Source: UBA7683 sp964397855 (GTDB lineage: Bacteria; Patescibacteriota; Saccharimonadia; Saccharimonadales; UBA7683). From it: 64,000 bases of DNA. Shown in pieces: positions 18,144 through 26,463 of the stretch. Position numbers and translations under genes: made by a program. Within the stretch, counting starts at the first letter, position 1, and each line of letters begins with the position of its first letter. The stretch is from assembly GCA_964397855.1 (NCBI GenBank), contig CAYNKQ010000001.1:96636-160635 (forward strand). The letters run 5' to 3'. Under the pieces are notes generated by a model. The model was not told the DNA's origin. It saw only the letters and a program-made list of their open reading frames with translations, and searched no databases.

Positions 18144-18815
18144 ATGTCACGAACCGAAGGCGAAATCGCGTACAGTGGTCAGCTGTTTCAAATACTACAC
18201 CACCCAATAGAAGGTCGCGCAAGGCCATATGAGATTGTTCACAGAATTGGGTCAACTACCGTCTTGCCTATACTTTATGATCGACACGGCAGAGCTTCGG
18301 TTCTCACGATCGAAAATACGCGACCGCACTATGGTACTTCACAAGAACTTCCTGGAGGCAACGAGAACTACTTTTTACAACCAGGCGACACTGGGCCAAC
18401 AACAGTGCCTAACCCACTTTGTACGGGCCTGAAAGAACTTCACGAAGAAACGGGCTATGTTCAGGATGATCCAGGGGTGCTACCCGAACTCTACAGACTA
18501 AAAAACAGCAGTAGTACTATTGTGTACGATCGGCATCTGTTGGTTGTGAGGGGTCTGCTCTATGTTGCTGGCGAAGCAAAAAATCCACGGGAGCAGATTA
18601 CGCTCAGGCCTACTGCAATCAAGGATTACTTAGAGCCGATATTCGAGCTCGAAAGACCAGAGCTACAGCCCGAGATTTCAATAGCACTTGCCCGAGCGGC
18701 TATGCAGCATGGAAGAGATGCCGTGCTTGGTTGGCTCGAGACCGGTGAAGGTGTCGAGCATATACAGAAAAGCTTCTTCCCTGATCTTGAAGCTGTCGAC
18801 ATCAGCGGCGCTTAG
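18144..18815 (+). CDS. NUDIX hydrolase
   Basis: 223 aa. The NUDIX box is split by an insertion: the leading glycines are in ELPGGN and the metal-binding helix is LKELHEETGY, giving the RE-U-x-EE-x-GU core with K for R. The substrate is not readable; ADP-ribose-like or other nucleoside diphosphate compounds are typical. TAAAAT at 18130-18135 lies 8 nt before the ATG, so the transcript is probably leaderless. The ~295 bp upstream (17849-18143) holds no other feature I can see. Confidence 0.75.
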   Translation: MSRTEGEIAYSGQLFQILHHPIEGRARPYEIVHRIGSTTVLPILYDRHGRASVLTIENTRPHYGTSQELPGGNENYFLQPGDTGPTTVPNPLCTGLKELHEETGYVQDDPGVLPELYRLKNSSSTIVYDRHLLVVRGLLYVAGEAKNPREQITLRPTAIKDYLEPIFELERPELQPEISIALARAAMQHGRDAVLGWLETGEGVEHIQKSFFPDLEAVDISGA

Positions 18816-18845
18816 AGCTAAGCGATGGTATACTACTAAGTAGTA
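18809..18845 (+). promoter_or_regulatory. sodN promoter with two inverted repeats
   Basis: TATACT at 18829-18834 is the likely -10 box. A perfect 16-bp palindrome (CGCTTAG, AG, CTAAGCG) occupies 18809-18824 in the spacer, and a perfect 15-bp palindrome (TACTACT, A, AGTAGTA) occupies 18831-18845 over the -10 box and start point. Both are placed where repressors bind. Confidence 0.55.
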
Positions 18846-18887
18846 GCAATACCGTACTTATCTTTGCTGCGAAAGGAACTAGTCACC

Positions 18888-19301
18888 ATGAAGTTTATTA
18901 AGACCGTTTCAGCTCACTGCGATCTCTTCTGTGGAGTGTATGATCCTGCACAGGCCCGTATAGAAGCACAAGCTGTCTACAACGCAGTACACAAATACAA
19001 TGAGTCTGATGACGAAGTGTTTCGCCAACGTTGTGTCATTATAAAAGAAGAACGAGCTCAACTTACCAAAGAGCATTTGTGGGTACTTTGGACTGATTAC
19101 TTTAAAGAACCACATGTAGAAAAGTTTCCTGAGCTACATGATCTTTTCTGGCGCGCGACTAAGGCTGCGGGCGAAGCTAAAAAGTCTATGCACGAGGAAG
19201 ATGCCCAAAAGCTCATTGATCTTGTAGACGAAGTTGGCTACCTATTTGCTAAAACCAAAGAAGGCTACAACTACGAAGCTGTAGTTAACAACTTGAAGTA
19301 A
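18888..19301 (+). CDS. sodN: nickel superoxide dismutase precursor
   Basis: 137 aa; converts superoxide to oxygen and peroxide at a Ni site. After a 9-residue propeptide (MKFIKTVSA) comes the nickel hook HCDLFCGVYDPAQARIE, with His1, Cys2, Cys6 and Tyr9 of the mature enzyme in place. The residue normally proline at position 5 is phenylalanine here (codon TTC). The rest (IKEERAQLTKEH, LWTDYFKEPHVEKFPELH) matches the four-helix bundle of Ni-SOD. ATG 18888 has AAAGGA 12 nt upstream. Its stop overlaps the sodX start, the classical sodN-sodX arrangement, so cleavage to expose His1 is expected. Confidence 0.93.
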   Translation: MKFIKTVSAHCDLFCGVYDPAQARIEAQAVYNAVHKYNESDDEVFRQRCVIIKEERAQLTKEHLWVLWTDYFKEPHVEKFPELHDLFWRATKAAGEAKKSMHEEDAQKLIDLVDEVGYLFAKTKEGYNYEAVVNNLK

Positions 19302-19558
19302 TGCGCTGGCCGCTGTTCGTACGTCGAGTTGAGGGCCACAGTATGTTGCCAACTTTAGAGCCAGGTAAGATTGTTGTTGCCTCAGGGCTTCTAAAAGTTA
19401 CCGTCGGTAAGATTGTCATTGCGCGGCACCAGGGTGGGGAAATTGTTAAAAGGGTTGCATCTATCCAACCAGAAGTTGTTGAACTAACGGGTGACAATAG
19501 TAGTTCTTCACATAATGCACAAGTCAGCCCGACAGCAGTTATTGGAGTGGTTTTATAG
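19301..19558 (+). CDS. sodX: nickel-type SOD maturation protease (S26 signal-peptidase family)
   Basis: 85 aa, starting inside the sodN stop (TAATG). It is a minimal S26 peptidase: the nucleophile is Ser14 in GHSMLPTL and the general base is probably Lys50 in IVKRV, with the conserved GDN motif at about 64-66. There is no transmembrane helix, as expected for the cytosolic SodX group. Its probable job is to remove the SodN propeptide and free the N-terminal histidine that binds nickel. Confidence 0.9.
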   Translation: MRWPLFVRRVEGHSMLPTLEPGKIVVASGLLKVTVGKIVIARHQGGEIVKRVASIQPEVVELTGDNSSSSHNAQVSPTAVIGVVL

Positions 19559-19580
19559 TTTTGGTTTCTAGAAGTATATT

Positions 19581-19613
19581 CTCAGGCAGCTCTCAGCTCA
19601 AGAGAGGTACTAT
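19581..19613 (+). promoter_or_regulatory. two-component operon promoter with 11-bp direct repeat
   Basis: CTCAG occurs at 19581 and again at 19592, an 11-bp phase. TACTAT (19608-19613) follows 10 bp after the second repeat and lies 6 nt before ATG 19620. The repeat occupies the -35 region, as OmpR/PhoB-type activator sites do, and is also found before the exporter at 21547. Confidence 0.6.
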
Positions 19614-19619
19614 ACACGT

Positions 19620-20300
19620 ATGAGAATACTCGTTGTAGAAGATGAACATAAAATTGCCAATTCTATAAAGAAAGGGCTAGAAACACAGCGTTACGCGGTT
19701 GACGTTGCGTATGAGGGCGAAACTGGCTTAGCTATGGCAGTTGATGAGCCCTACGATCTTATTATATTGGACAGAATGCTTCCTGGATTAGATGGAATAG
19801 AAATACTGCGACAAGTTCGCGAAAAAAATATTCACACACCAGTACTGTTTCTCACCGCAAAAGATAAAGTACTCGATAGGGCTACCGGACTTAACGCTGG
19901 CGCAGACGACTACTTGGTGAAACCATTTGCATTTGTTGAGCTAATTGCACGAGTTCGTGCGCTACTGCGTCGACCGGCCACAGCTCAGTCGACAGTCCTG
20001 AGTTACCAGGATCTTAAGTTAGACCCAGAGGCCTCGCTTGTCACACGTGGCGAAACCGTCATTGACCTTAGCCAAAAAGAATTTGCATTACTAGAGTACT
20101 TTATGAATAATCCAGATCGTCCGCTCAGCAAAGATTTGCTTATTGAGCATGTCTGGAACTATGACGCTGATATCTTGCCCAACACCGTGGAGGTCTATAT
20201 TGGCTACTTGCGTACTAAGATTGACAAGCGGTTTCGTGAAAGCCCAGACTTAATCCATACAAAACGAGGGTTCGGTTATATATTTGGGGTAAAAGCATAG
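19620..20300 (+). CDS. OmpR-family response regulator
   Basis: 226 aa. Receiver domain at 1-~118 with acidic pair E7/D8, phospho-acceptor Asp51 (ILDRMLPG), Thr79 (FLTAKD) and Lys101 (VKPF). A winged-helix DNA-binding domain follows (LSQKEFALLEYFMNN, VYIGYLRTKID, IHTKRGFGYIF). The stop overlaps the kinase GTG by one base, so the pair is co-translated. The 11-bp direct repeat in its own promoter suggests autoregulation. Confidence 0.93.
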   Translation: MRILVVEDEHKIANSIKKGLETQRYAVDVAYEGETGLAMAVDEPYDLIILDRMLPGLDGIEILRQVREKNIHTPVLFLTAKDKVLDRATGLNAGADDYLVKPFAFVELIARVRALLRRPATAQSTVLSYQDLKLDPEASLVTRGETVIDLSQKEFALLEYFMNNPDRPLSKDLLIEHVWNYDADILPNTVEVYIGYLRTKIDKRFRESPDLIHTKRGFGYIFGVKA

Positions 20301-21313
20301 TGTTTCACAAGACTTCCCTCAGACTTACCGCAATGTATTTGGCTATTGTTATGGCAATTAGCCTTTCTTTTAGCTTGACGCTGTACAATCTCTCAATGAG
20401 AGAGTTCGACCGCGGGTTTCGTCGTCAAGATGAGCTGATTGGTCGTATTCCAGTTGATGGATTCTTCCCGCCAAATTTTCAACGTAGATTTATTCAGAGT
20501 CGCGAGACGGCAGCCGAAGAAGCCAAGGCAAGAATTTTAAGTGAGCTAATATTGGCAAACGTTGCAATCCTAATGCTAGGCGGTGGTCTAAGCTACTTCT
20601 TGGCTAGAAGGACGCTTGAGCCTATCGAAGAAGCTCACCAGTCACTGGAACGCTTCACTGCTGACGCGAGTCACGAGCTCAGAACGCCAATTGCGGCAAT
20701 GCGCTCGGAAGTAGAAGTTGCATTGATGCACCCAAAATTGAAAGTCGCAGAAGCTAAAGAAGTTTTACAAAGCAACTTAGAAGAACTCGACCGTCTTACG
20801 CAGTTGACAAGTGGTCTATTGAGCCTTGCTCGGTTAGAAGATGACACACTAGATGTTAAGAATCAGGCCGTTGAGCCAATTCTAAAAACCGCGGTAGAAA
20901 AAGTCAGCGCTACTTCAAAGCAGAAGAATATTTCGTTCGCAGTGGAGGTGAGCGGCGATAAGCTTTCGGCTAAAGCCGACAAGGCTAGTTTGCTTGAATC
21001 GTTGGTTATTCTTCTAGATAACGCCATTAAATATAGTCCGGCGGGCTCTACGGTTGAGATAAAAGCTCGCAGGAAGAAGGACAGAGTTGTTATTAGTGTT
21101 ATCGACCACGGTCGAGGTATTAAGCCGAAAGACCTTCCGTATGTGTTTGATAGGTTTTATAGAGCGGATATCTCACGTTCACGGCAGGAAACGTCTGGAC
21201 ATGGCCTTGGCCTTGCTATTGCCAAACAACTGGTTGAACGTCAAGGCGCGAATATTTCACTTACAAGTACGCTTGGTCAGTCAACTATGGCCACCATAAC
21301 ACTAAGTTCGTAA
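20300..21313 (+). CDS. sensor histidine kinase
   Basis: 337 aa, GTG start overlapping the regulator stop. Two transmembrane helices (about 10-30 and 84-102) flank a short external loop of ~50 residues, too small for a classic sensor domain. HisKA has His125 in DASHELRTP; the ATPase domain has N-box LLDNAIKYSP, G1 DHGRGI, F-box FDRFYRAD and G2 GHGLGLAIA. Everything needed for autophosphorylation is present. It is the cognate kinase of the upstream regulator; kinases with tiny loops next to exporters often sense envelope or antimicrobial stress, which is inference here. Confidence 0.92.
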   Translation: MFHKTSLRLTAMYLAIVMAISLSFSLTLYNLSMREFDRGFRRQDELIGRIPVDGFFPPNFQRRFIQSRETAAEEAKARILSELILANVAILMLGGGLSYFLARRTLEPIEEAHQSLERFTADASHELRTPIAAMRSEVEVALMHPKLKVAEAKEVLQSNLEELDRLTQLTSGLLSLARLEDDTLDVKNQAVEPILKTAVEKVSATSKQKNISFAVEVSGDKLSAKADKASLLESLVILLDNAIKYSPAGSTVEIKARRKKDRVVISVIDHGRGIKPKDLPYVFDRFYRADISRSRQETSGHGLGLAIAKQLVERQGANISLTSTLGQSTMATITLSS

Positions 21314-21475
21314 CCCATTCAGCCAACTCAACAAGTTCTGGGTTTGTAGACAGTATTCTTCGCAGCTTCCTTTATTAATTTTGTCTTTTTGACGGACACA
21401 GTCTTTGATGAATAGGCGAGGCAGCTGAGCCGCATCGAGAGGCGTTATTTTTAAATGCTTTAACTACGTACATTT

Positions 21476-21507
21476 CTCAGCGGTAGCTCAGCATCAAGAT
21501 CTATACT
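21476..21507 (+). promoter_or_regulatory. ABC exporter promoter with the same 11-bp direct repeat
   Basis: CTCAGC occurs at 21476 and 21487 (11-bp phase), followed after 9 bp by TATACT at 21502-21507. Geometry and sequence match the element before the response regulator, so the exporter is probably a target of that regulator. The predicted leader of about 33 nt carries AAAGGA. Confidence 0.6.
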
Positions 21508-21546
21508 TCCTACTAGTTTATAAGAATGTAGAAGAAAGGAATGTAG

Positions 21547-22935
21547 ATGAACGTTGTTTCAAGAGGAGTAAGAAATGCGTTTCGCAACGTGATTCGTTCG
21601 GGGTCAATTACGCTAATTTTAGGTTTAAGCATTGGGCTGAGTTTAACAATGTTGCTAGCGCATCAGGCGGTAGATAATAAAATAGCATCGGTCAAAAGTT
21701 CAATTGGTAACACGATTACGATCTCACCAGCTGGTGCACGTGGATTTGAAGGTGGTGGTGAGCCGCTAACAATTCAACAGCTTGCAGAAGTTGCGACAAC
21801 CGAGAATGTTTCCAGCGTGATTCAATCGCTTAGCGACAGGCTCACAACAGAAAATACATCGCTAGTCTCAGCTATTGATGCCGGTACACTCGGCAATCGT
21901 GGTGCTGGAAACTCTGGGGTTGGTTTCCAGGCACCGCCAGCCATGGATCGTTCTGATATGAATGGCAGCTCTGCTGGCTCAGGTCAACAGGTCTCTCGTA
22001 CATTTACACCTCCAGTCACCATAACGGGCGTCGATAGTCTCTCTGATGCTTCGGTATACGGCGGAGGCACAGTAACCTACAGTAGCGGAGAGGCTCTTGA
22101 CCCTACGAAAGATGAAGATGTAGCAGTCGTTGGCAAGGCCTTGGCTGAAAAGAACTCGCTTACTATTGGTTCTACGTTTAAGGCGTATGGTACAGACGTT
22201 ACGGTTGCTGGAATTTATGATACCGGCAGCGTGTTTTCTAATAACGGGCTGATTGTACCACTAGCAGCTCTTCAGAGACTCTCTGGTCAGCCAGCAAGTG
22301 TGACAAGCGCGACAGTAACCGTGAACTCGATTGATAATGTTGAAAACGCAGTTAATTCTATTCAGACAGTACTTGGCGAAGCGGCTGATGTGGTGAGCCA
22401 AGTTGATAGCGCAGAGTCTGCGGTTGAGCCGCTTGAGAATATTAAGAAAATCTCTGTTTTCAGCCTTGTTGGTTCAGTGGTTGCAGGAGCCACGATAATT
22501 CTTCTTACTATGGTAATGATTGTGCGTGAACGCAGAAGAGAAGTTGGAGTGCTTAAAGCAATTGGTGCTTCAAATACAAAAGTTGTTGTACAGTTTGTTG
22601 TTGAAGCTCTAGCATTAACTCTTGCTGGAGCCATTATTGGCATAGTCATGGGGTTCTTTGCGGCTCAGCCAATCACAAAAATGCTTGTCAGTAGCAGCGC
22701 AAACTCTAGTACACAAAACAACACTGGCCCTGGCCAAGGTGGCCCGGGTGGAATGAGTCGGCGACGAGGTTTGAGGTCTATCGAAACAAATATTCAAGAC
22801 GTAACTGCTATTGTTGACATCCGAACCGTGCTATACGGACTTGGTGCAGCCATGGTAATAGCCTTTGTCGGCAGCCTTGTTCCCGCGCTACTAATTTCTA
22901 AAGTTCGACCAGCAGAAGTAATGAGAGCAGAATAG
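21547..22935 (+). CDS. MacB/FtsX-type ABC transporter permease
   Basis: 462 aa. Topology is that of MacB permeases: one N-terminal transmembrane helix (ITLILGLSIGLSLTMLL), a large external domain of ~250 residues, then three C-terminal helices in an FtsX domain (SLVGSVVAGATIILLTMVMI, VVEALALTLAGAIIGIVMG, GLGAAMVIAFVGSLVPALL), with the cytosolic RRREVGVLKAIGAS loop that contacts the ATPase. A Gly/Pro-rich insert (PGQGGPGGMSRRRG) sits before the last helix. AAAGGA precedes the ATG. With the next gene it forms a mechanotransmitter-type exporter, probably for lipids, peptides or toxic compounds; no periplasmic adaptor gene is nearby. Confidence 0.88.
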   Translation: MNVVSRGVRNAFRNVIRSGSITLILGLSIGLSLTMLLAHQAVDNKIASVKSSIGNTITISPAGARGFEGGGEPLTIQQLAEVATTENVSSVIQSLSDRLTTENTSLVSAIDAGTLGNRGAGNSGVGFQAPPAMDRSDMNGSSAGSGQQVSRTFTPPVTITGVDSLSDASVYGGGTVTYSSGEALDPTKDEDVAVVGKALAEKNSLTIGSTFKAYGTDVTVAGIYDTGSVFSNNGLIVPLAALQRLSGQPASVTSATVTVNSIDNVENAVNSIQTVLGEAADVVSQVDSAESAVEPLENIKKISVFSLVGSVVAGATIILLTMVMIVRERRREVGVLKAIGASNTKVVVQFVVEALALTLAGAIIGIVMGFFAAQPITKMLVSSSANSSTQNNTGPGQGGPGGMSRRRGLRSIETNIQDVTAIVDIRTVLYGLGAAMVIAFVGSLVPALLISKVRPAEVMRAE

Positions 22936-22942
22936 GAGATTC

Positions 22943-23635
22943 ATGTTAAAAGTATCAAATCTTACAAAAACGTTTAGTTCCAGCGGGGGAACGGTGACAG
23001 CTGTCAGGGATATAAGCTTTGTAGTGCCAGAAGGCTCGTTCGCATCAATAATTGGCAAAAGTGGATCAGGTAAAAGCACGTTGCTTGCAATTCTCGGTGC
23101 ACTTGATAAGCCCACCAGTGGAAAAATTGAAGTCGATGGTAAAGACATCACCAAACTTCGCGACCTCGGGCTGGCTTCGTATCGCAGTCAAAAGATCGGC
23201 TTTGTGTTCCAAAATTATAACCTTATACCCAATCTTACTGCACTAGAAAACGTTATGTTGCCAATGGAGTTTGCTCGAACCAAGGTGGGCGGCCGTAGGC
23301 AGCGTGCAGCAGAGCTGCTTCGTCAAGTTGGGCTTACAGCGGAGAAGCATTTACGTCGGCCAGGAAAACTGTCTGGTGGCGAACAGCAGCGCGTAGCTAT
23401 TGCTCGTGCACTCGCTAATAAACCAAGCCTCATACTGGCGGACGAACCTACCGGAAACCTCGATAGTCAAACAGGAAAAATGATCTTTGATCTTTTACAC
23501 AACCTGGCTAAAACTGAAAATACAACTATTATTGCCGTTACTCACGATCTTTCAATTGCAGGTAAAACTGACGTAACCTTTACACTCAAGGATGGCAAGA
23601 TCACTAGTAGTGAGAAGCAACGAAACCTTAGTTAG
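22943..23635 (+). CDS. MacB/LolD-type ABC transporter ATPase
   Basis: 230 aa. Walker A GKSGSGKST, Q-loop FVFQNYNL, signature LSGGEQQRVAIARAL, Walker B LILADEPTGNLD and switch histidine AVTHDL are all intact. LPNLTALENVMLP-type spacing is typical of the MacB/LolD/FtsE subfamily. It starts 7 bp after the permease stop and has GGAG upstream. It ends in a 4-bp convergent overlap with the minus-strand surface protein. Confidence 0.92.
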   Translation: MLKVSNLTKTFSSSGGTVTAVRDISFVVPEGSFASIIGKSGSGKSTLLAILGALDKPTSGKIEVDGKDITKLRDLGLASYRSQKIGFVFQNYNLIPNLTALENVMLPMEFARTKVGGRRQRAAELLRQVGLTAEKHLRRPGKLSGGEQQRVAIARALANKPSLILADEPTGNLDSQTGKMIFDLLHNLAKTENTTIIAVTHDLSIAGKTDVTFTLKDGKITSSEKQRNLS

Positions 23636-25455
23636 TGATTGATAGTCAGTGAACCATCTGCTGATGAATTGTGGTGCCCATGGCTAACTTCTGGTATTTG
23701 TTCATTGGTATCAAAGTGAACTGGCGACGTCGGTAAATCGGCTGTTGAAACAGGAGTAGCGTTGGTGTCAACTGCTGCCTCGGTTTGCGGCACTACAACC
23801 AAATCCTTAAGTGAGGTGTGCTGGGGAATCTGCTGGCCAGTTGGGGAGATATTTTCCAAAGGTTTGGCGATCGGGACTGGTTGCTCTGTTATTCCGTACC
23901 TTCCAACCATTTCTGGTAGAGTTGTGTGGTGTTCTGGGCTAGAAGCTTCAAGTGGCTGGAACTGTGGTTCTGGCTGCTGAGGAAAGGGCGCTGGCTGAGG
24001 CATTATTGGTGTGACTGGCTCGGGCAAAGGTGTCGACGTAGAGGGAAGTACTGGAGCTACGTAGTTTTCTACTGAAAGCGGGTCAGAATAATAATTGTTT
24101 TGTCGTTTTTTACGCCAAATCATAAAGGCCACGAACCCACCACCGGCCAAGATGATTGGCAGAAGAATCAGGAGTATAGCCGGTGATGTCTTCTTCGCTG
24201 TAACTGCGGTTACTTTCGGCGCAGCTGATTGCTCGGTAAGTGCTAGACTGACGCGTTGGATCGGTGTATCATCGCCTTCCGGTAGGGTAACTGTGGCGTC
24301 TGTTTCTTGGGAAAGCTCATCTTTTTGTGCAAATATTGTTACATCGCCTTCCGGCAGCTCTAGTGTGGTTTCGCCGTTTTCGTCAGTGTTTTGAATAATT
24401 TCATCAACTGTAATGGTTGCATCTACAACCGGTGCTTCATCTTTGTCGGTGACTTTGATTACAACTGCAATTGGCTTGGTTGTGAACTCACTGTCAACGG
24501 TTACGGGACCACTCCCGTCGTCGGCGGTTACGCGAATGTAGTATGCTGTGCCAGCTCGAAGTTTCTGGGCGTCGATCTCCATAGTATGCTGGGTGGTGGC
24601 TTCTGCGGAAATTTGTTCAGTGGAAAGGTCGTCTGGGTTTGTCCCAAAGTTTATTTTGCTTGGGGTGGGTTTTGTTGTATTCCAAGACAAGGACGCCCCT
24701 CTGTAGCGCAGATTAGTAATAGTGAAGTCGGTTAGCTGTAGTCCGGTCTCAGAAGTTGGTGATTCCCCTGGGTCTTCCGGAGTGCTTCGGCTACTACCGC
24801 CACTCGGTGTTCGGGGTTTTGAAGGAGTTGGTGTAGTGGGGGTGGTAGACTTTGGAGCTGTTGGTTTTGTTGGAGTGGTAGGTTTTGTTGGCGGAGTCAC
24901 GGGTGGAGTAACAGGGGGGACAACAGGAGGGGTGACGGGTGGTGTTACCACCGGATTACTCACAGCAAAATCTGCTCTACCGACAGTAAAGCTGACATTA
25001 TTTTTTGGGTAATTAATGATCTTACTCTCGGTACCTGGTCTGAATCCCCAGCTACCCGCTGCTGTTGCTTTGAATCGAATAGTTGCAAAATGGAAGTCAC
25101 CGGCAGTTGTGGTGTTGCGTGTACTTTCCATGTAAATCTTGCCTTCAGCCCCTGGTGTATGTTTTGTGGTAGTGTTTTGATTAGGAAAATCTGCGCCTCG
25201 CTGAATGCTCAAAACTTGCAGTCCCCTGCCGTTGTAGTAAAGGTTCACAAAAGCAGCGTTGATAGGGCTCGGGCTGCTTACTCTAACGAGTGCGTTAAAT
25301 TCTTGGCCAACTGTGTAGCCCGCGGACGAAGGAGTGATGTATATTCGGCCACCGCTTGCGGCCTGTACGGAACTCTGGGCATCAGCAAAGTAGATCCCGC
25401 CGCCAAGCACTGCGATCATACAGAGCACTAATATTTTGTGTACGAATTGTTTCAT
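23632..25455 (-). CDS. membrane-anchored surface protein with cohesin-like, FN3 and CNA/carboxypeptidase-regulatory-like domains
   Basis: 607 aa. Order: signal peptide (1-~33), a cohesin-like beta domain (GRIYITPSSAGYTVGQEF ... GSWGFRPGTESKI), a Pro/Thr-rich linker of ~60 residues with VTPPVTPP repeats, an FN3-like domain (TITNLRYRGASLSWNT ... AGTAYYIRVTA), a carboxypeptidase-regulatory-like domain (VDATITVDE ... ENGETTLELPEG), one transmembrane helix (PAILLILLPIILAGGGFVAFMIW) and a cytosolic tail of ~150 residues rich in Pro/Gln. Cohesin and FN3 units suggest protein-protein adhesion at the surface. The long cytosolic tail is unusual and suggests intracellular contacts. Confidence 0.75.
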   Translation of the reverse strand: MKQFVHKILVLCMIAVLGGGIYFADAQSSVQAASGGRIYITPSSAGYTVGQEFNALVRVSSPSPINAAFVNLYYNGRGLQVLSIQRGADFPNQNTTTKHTPGAEGKIYMESTRNTTTAGDFHFATIRFKATAAGSWGFRPGTESKIINYPKNNVSFTVGRADFAVSNPVVTPPVTPPVVPPVTPPVTPPTKPTTPTKPTAPKSTTPTTPTPSKPRTPSGGSSRSTPEDPGESPTSETGLQLTDFTITNLRYRGASLSWNTTKPTPSKINFGTNPDDLSTEQISAEATTQHTMEIDAQKLRAGTAYYIRVTADDGSGPVTVDSEFTTKPIAVVIKVTDKDEAPVVDATITVDEIIQNTDENGETTLELPEGDVTIFAQKDELSQETDATVTLPEGDDTPIQRVSLALTEQSAAPKVTAVTAKKTSPAILLILLPIILAGGGFVAFMIWRKKRQNNYYSDPLSVENYVAPVLPSTSTPLPEPVTPIMPQPAPFPQQPEPQFQPLEASSPEHHTTLPEMVGRYGITEQPVPIAKPLENISPTGQQIPQHTSLKDLVVVPQTEAAVDTNATPVSTADLPTSPVHFDTNEQIPEVSHGHHNSSADGSLTINH

Positions 25456-25539
25456 GTTTATATCAACTAGTTTACACCTTATAGTATAGCAAATTTGATA
25501 TCAGTATGTCCTTATGTCTGGCTGTGGCATAATAGAATC

Positions 25540-25995
25540 ATGCAAACGCCATTCCAAAATCTTAAAGTGCAGGTTGTCAGACGCAGTAGCAGCCCTGTTA
25601 ATGATGTGAAGCCAAAGGTTAAATCAGATGGCTTTCATAAATTATCGGTGAAAATAGCCAATAAACTAGGTAGCTCAACGGCATTTTACTTGGCGGTTAT
25701 AGTGATACTTGCCTGGGTGGTAAGTGGTCCACTATTTAATTTTTCTGATACGTGGCAGTTGGTTATAAACACTGGCACAACTATAATTACATTTCTCATG
25801 GTGTTCGTTATTCAAAATACGCAGAACAGAGACGGCAAAGCCATGCAGCTCAAGCTTGACGAGCTCATCAGTAAAACAACCGGGGCCCGTAACGAGTTTG
25901 TTGATGTTGAGGATCTGAGCGATGCTGAGATAGATGTGCTGCAGGAACAATTTCGTAAGATTCACCAAAAGATCCAAGACAAGAAAAATAAATAG
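25540..25995 (+). CDS. small membrane protein of the low-affinity iron permease family
   Basis: 151 aa from ATG 25540; CATAAT ends 6 nt upstream and no Shine-Dalgarno is seen, so a leaderless start is likely. Two transmembrane helices are connected by GPLFNFSDTWQ, with TGTTIITFLMVFVIQNTQNRD following: this is the signature of the PF04120 family. Despite the family name, bacterial members have no proven transport role. The C-terminal ~50 residues are charged and helical (DAEIDVLQEQFRKIHQKIQ). Confidence 0.75.
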   Translation: MQTPFQNLKVQVVRRSSSPVNDVKPKVKSDGFHKLSVKIANKLGSSTAFYLAVIVILAWVVSGPLFNFSDTWQLVINTGTTIITFLMVFVIQNTQNRDGKAMQLKLDELISKTTGARNEFVDVEDLSDAEIDVLQEQFRKIHQKIQDKKNK

Positions 25996-26008
25996 TTTAG
26001 GTTAGATA

Positions 26009-26353
26009 TTATTGATTCGACTGGGCTTTAAACTTTTCAATAGCTTCTTTGTAGAATGGCTGAAACTTTGGTCCTACGCAGTCAATTTGAAGTTCGTTGA
26101 GAGCGGCCTCTTCGCTGCCAAGCACCTTTGCTCGTTCGCGGGCACCAGCGACATTCTGACAGTAACGATCTCTAGAAGCAGAGTAGAAGCTTCGATCGAA
26201 CGAATCTGTGCTAGTCAGCACTACGATCGTTACAAAGAACAATATGTTAAGTAAAACTGAAGCAACAGCGATGCTCTTGAAGATATCGCTCTGAACGACT
26301 TTATGTACTCTTTGTGTAAATTTCTTAGTAGGGGTTTTCTTGTTTGTGGCCAT
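26009..26353 (-). CDS. single-pass membrane protein, unknown
   Basis: 114 aa. A basic N-terminus (KKTPTKKFTQRVHK) precedes one transmembrane helix (IAVASVLLNILFFVTIVVL) and an external helical region with two cysteines. TACAGT is 6 nt before the ATG, compatible with a leaderless transcript. No family recognised. Confidence 0.55.
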   Translation of the reverse strand: MATNKKTPTKKFTQRVHKVVQSDIFKSIAVASVLLNILFFVTIVVLTSTDSFDRSFYSASRDRYCQNVAGARERAKVLGSEEAALNELQIDCVGPKFQPFYKEAIEKFKAQSNQ

Positions 26354-26463
26354 AGTAGTACTGTAGCATAAGCATAATAATTCTTACAATATTTTACTAC
26401 CTATGGTGTAGTTTATCATTGCACTTACGCTATCAAGAGCGTACAATAAGTGGTGTTAACAAT

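Noticed and set aside
24722..25012. Val/Gly-rich plus-strand ORF of 96 codons
   Set aside because: It is the complement of the Pro/Thr-rich linker of the surface protein on the other strand.
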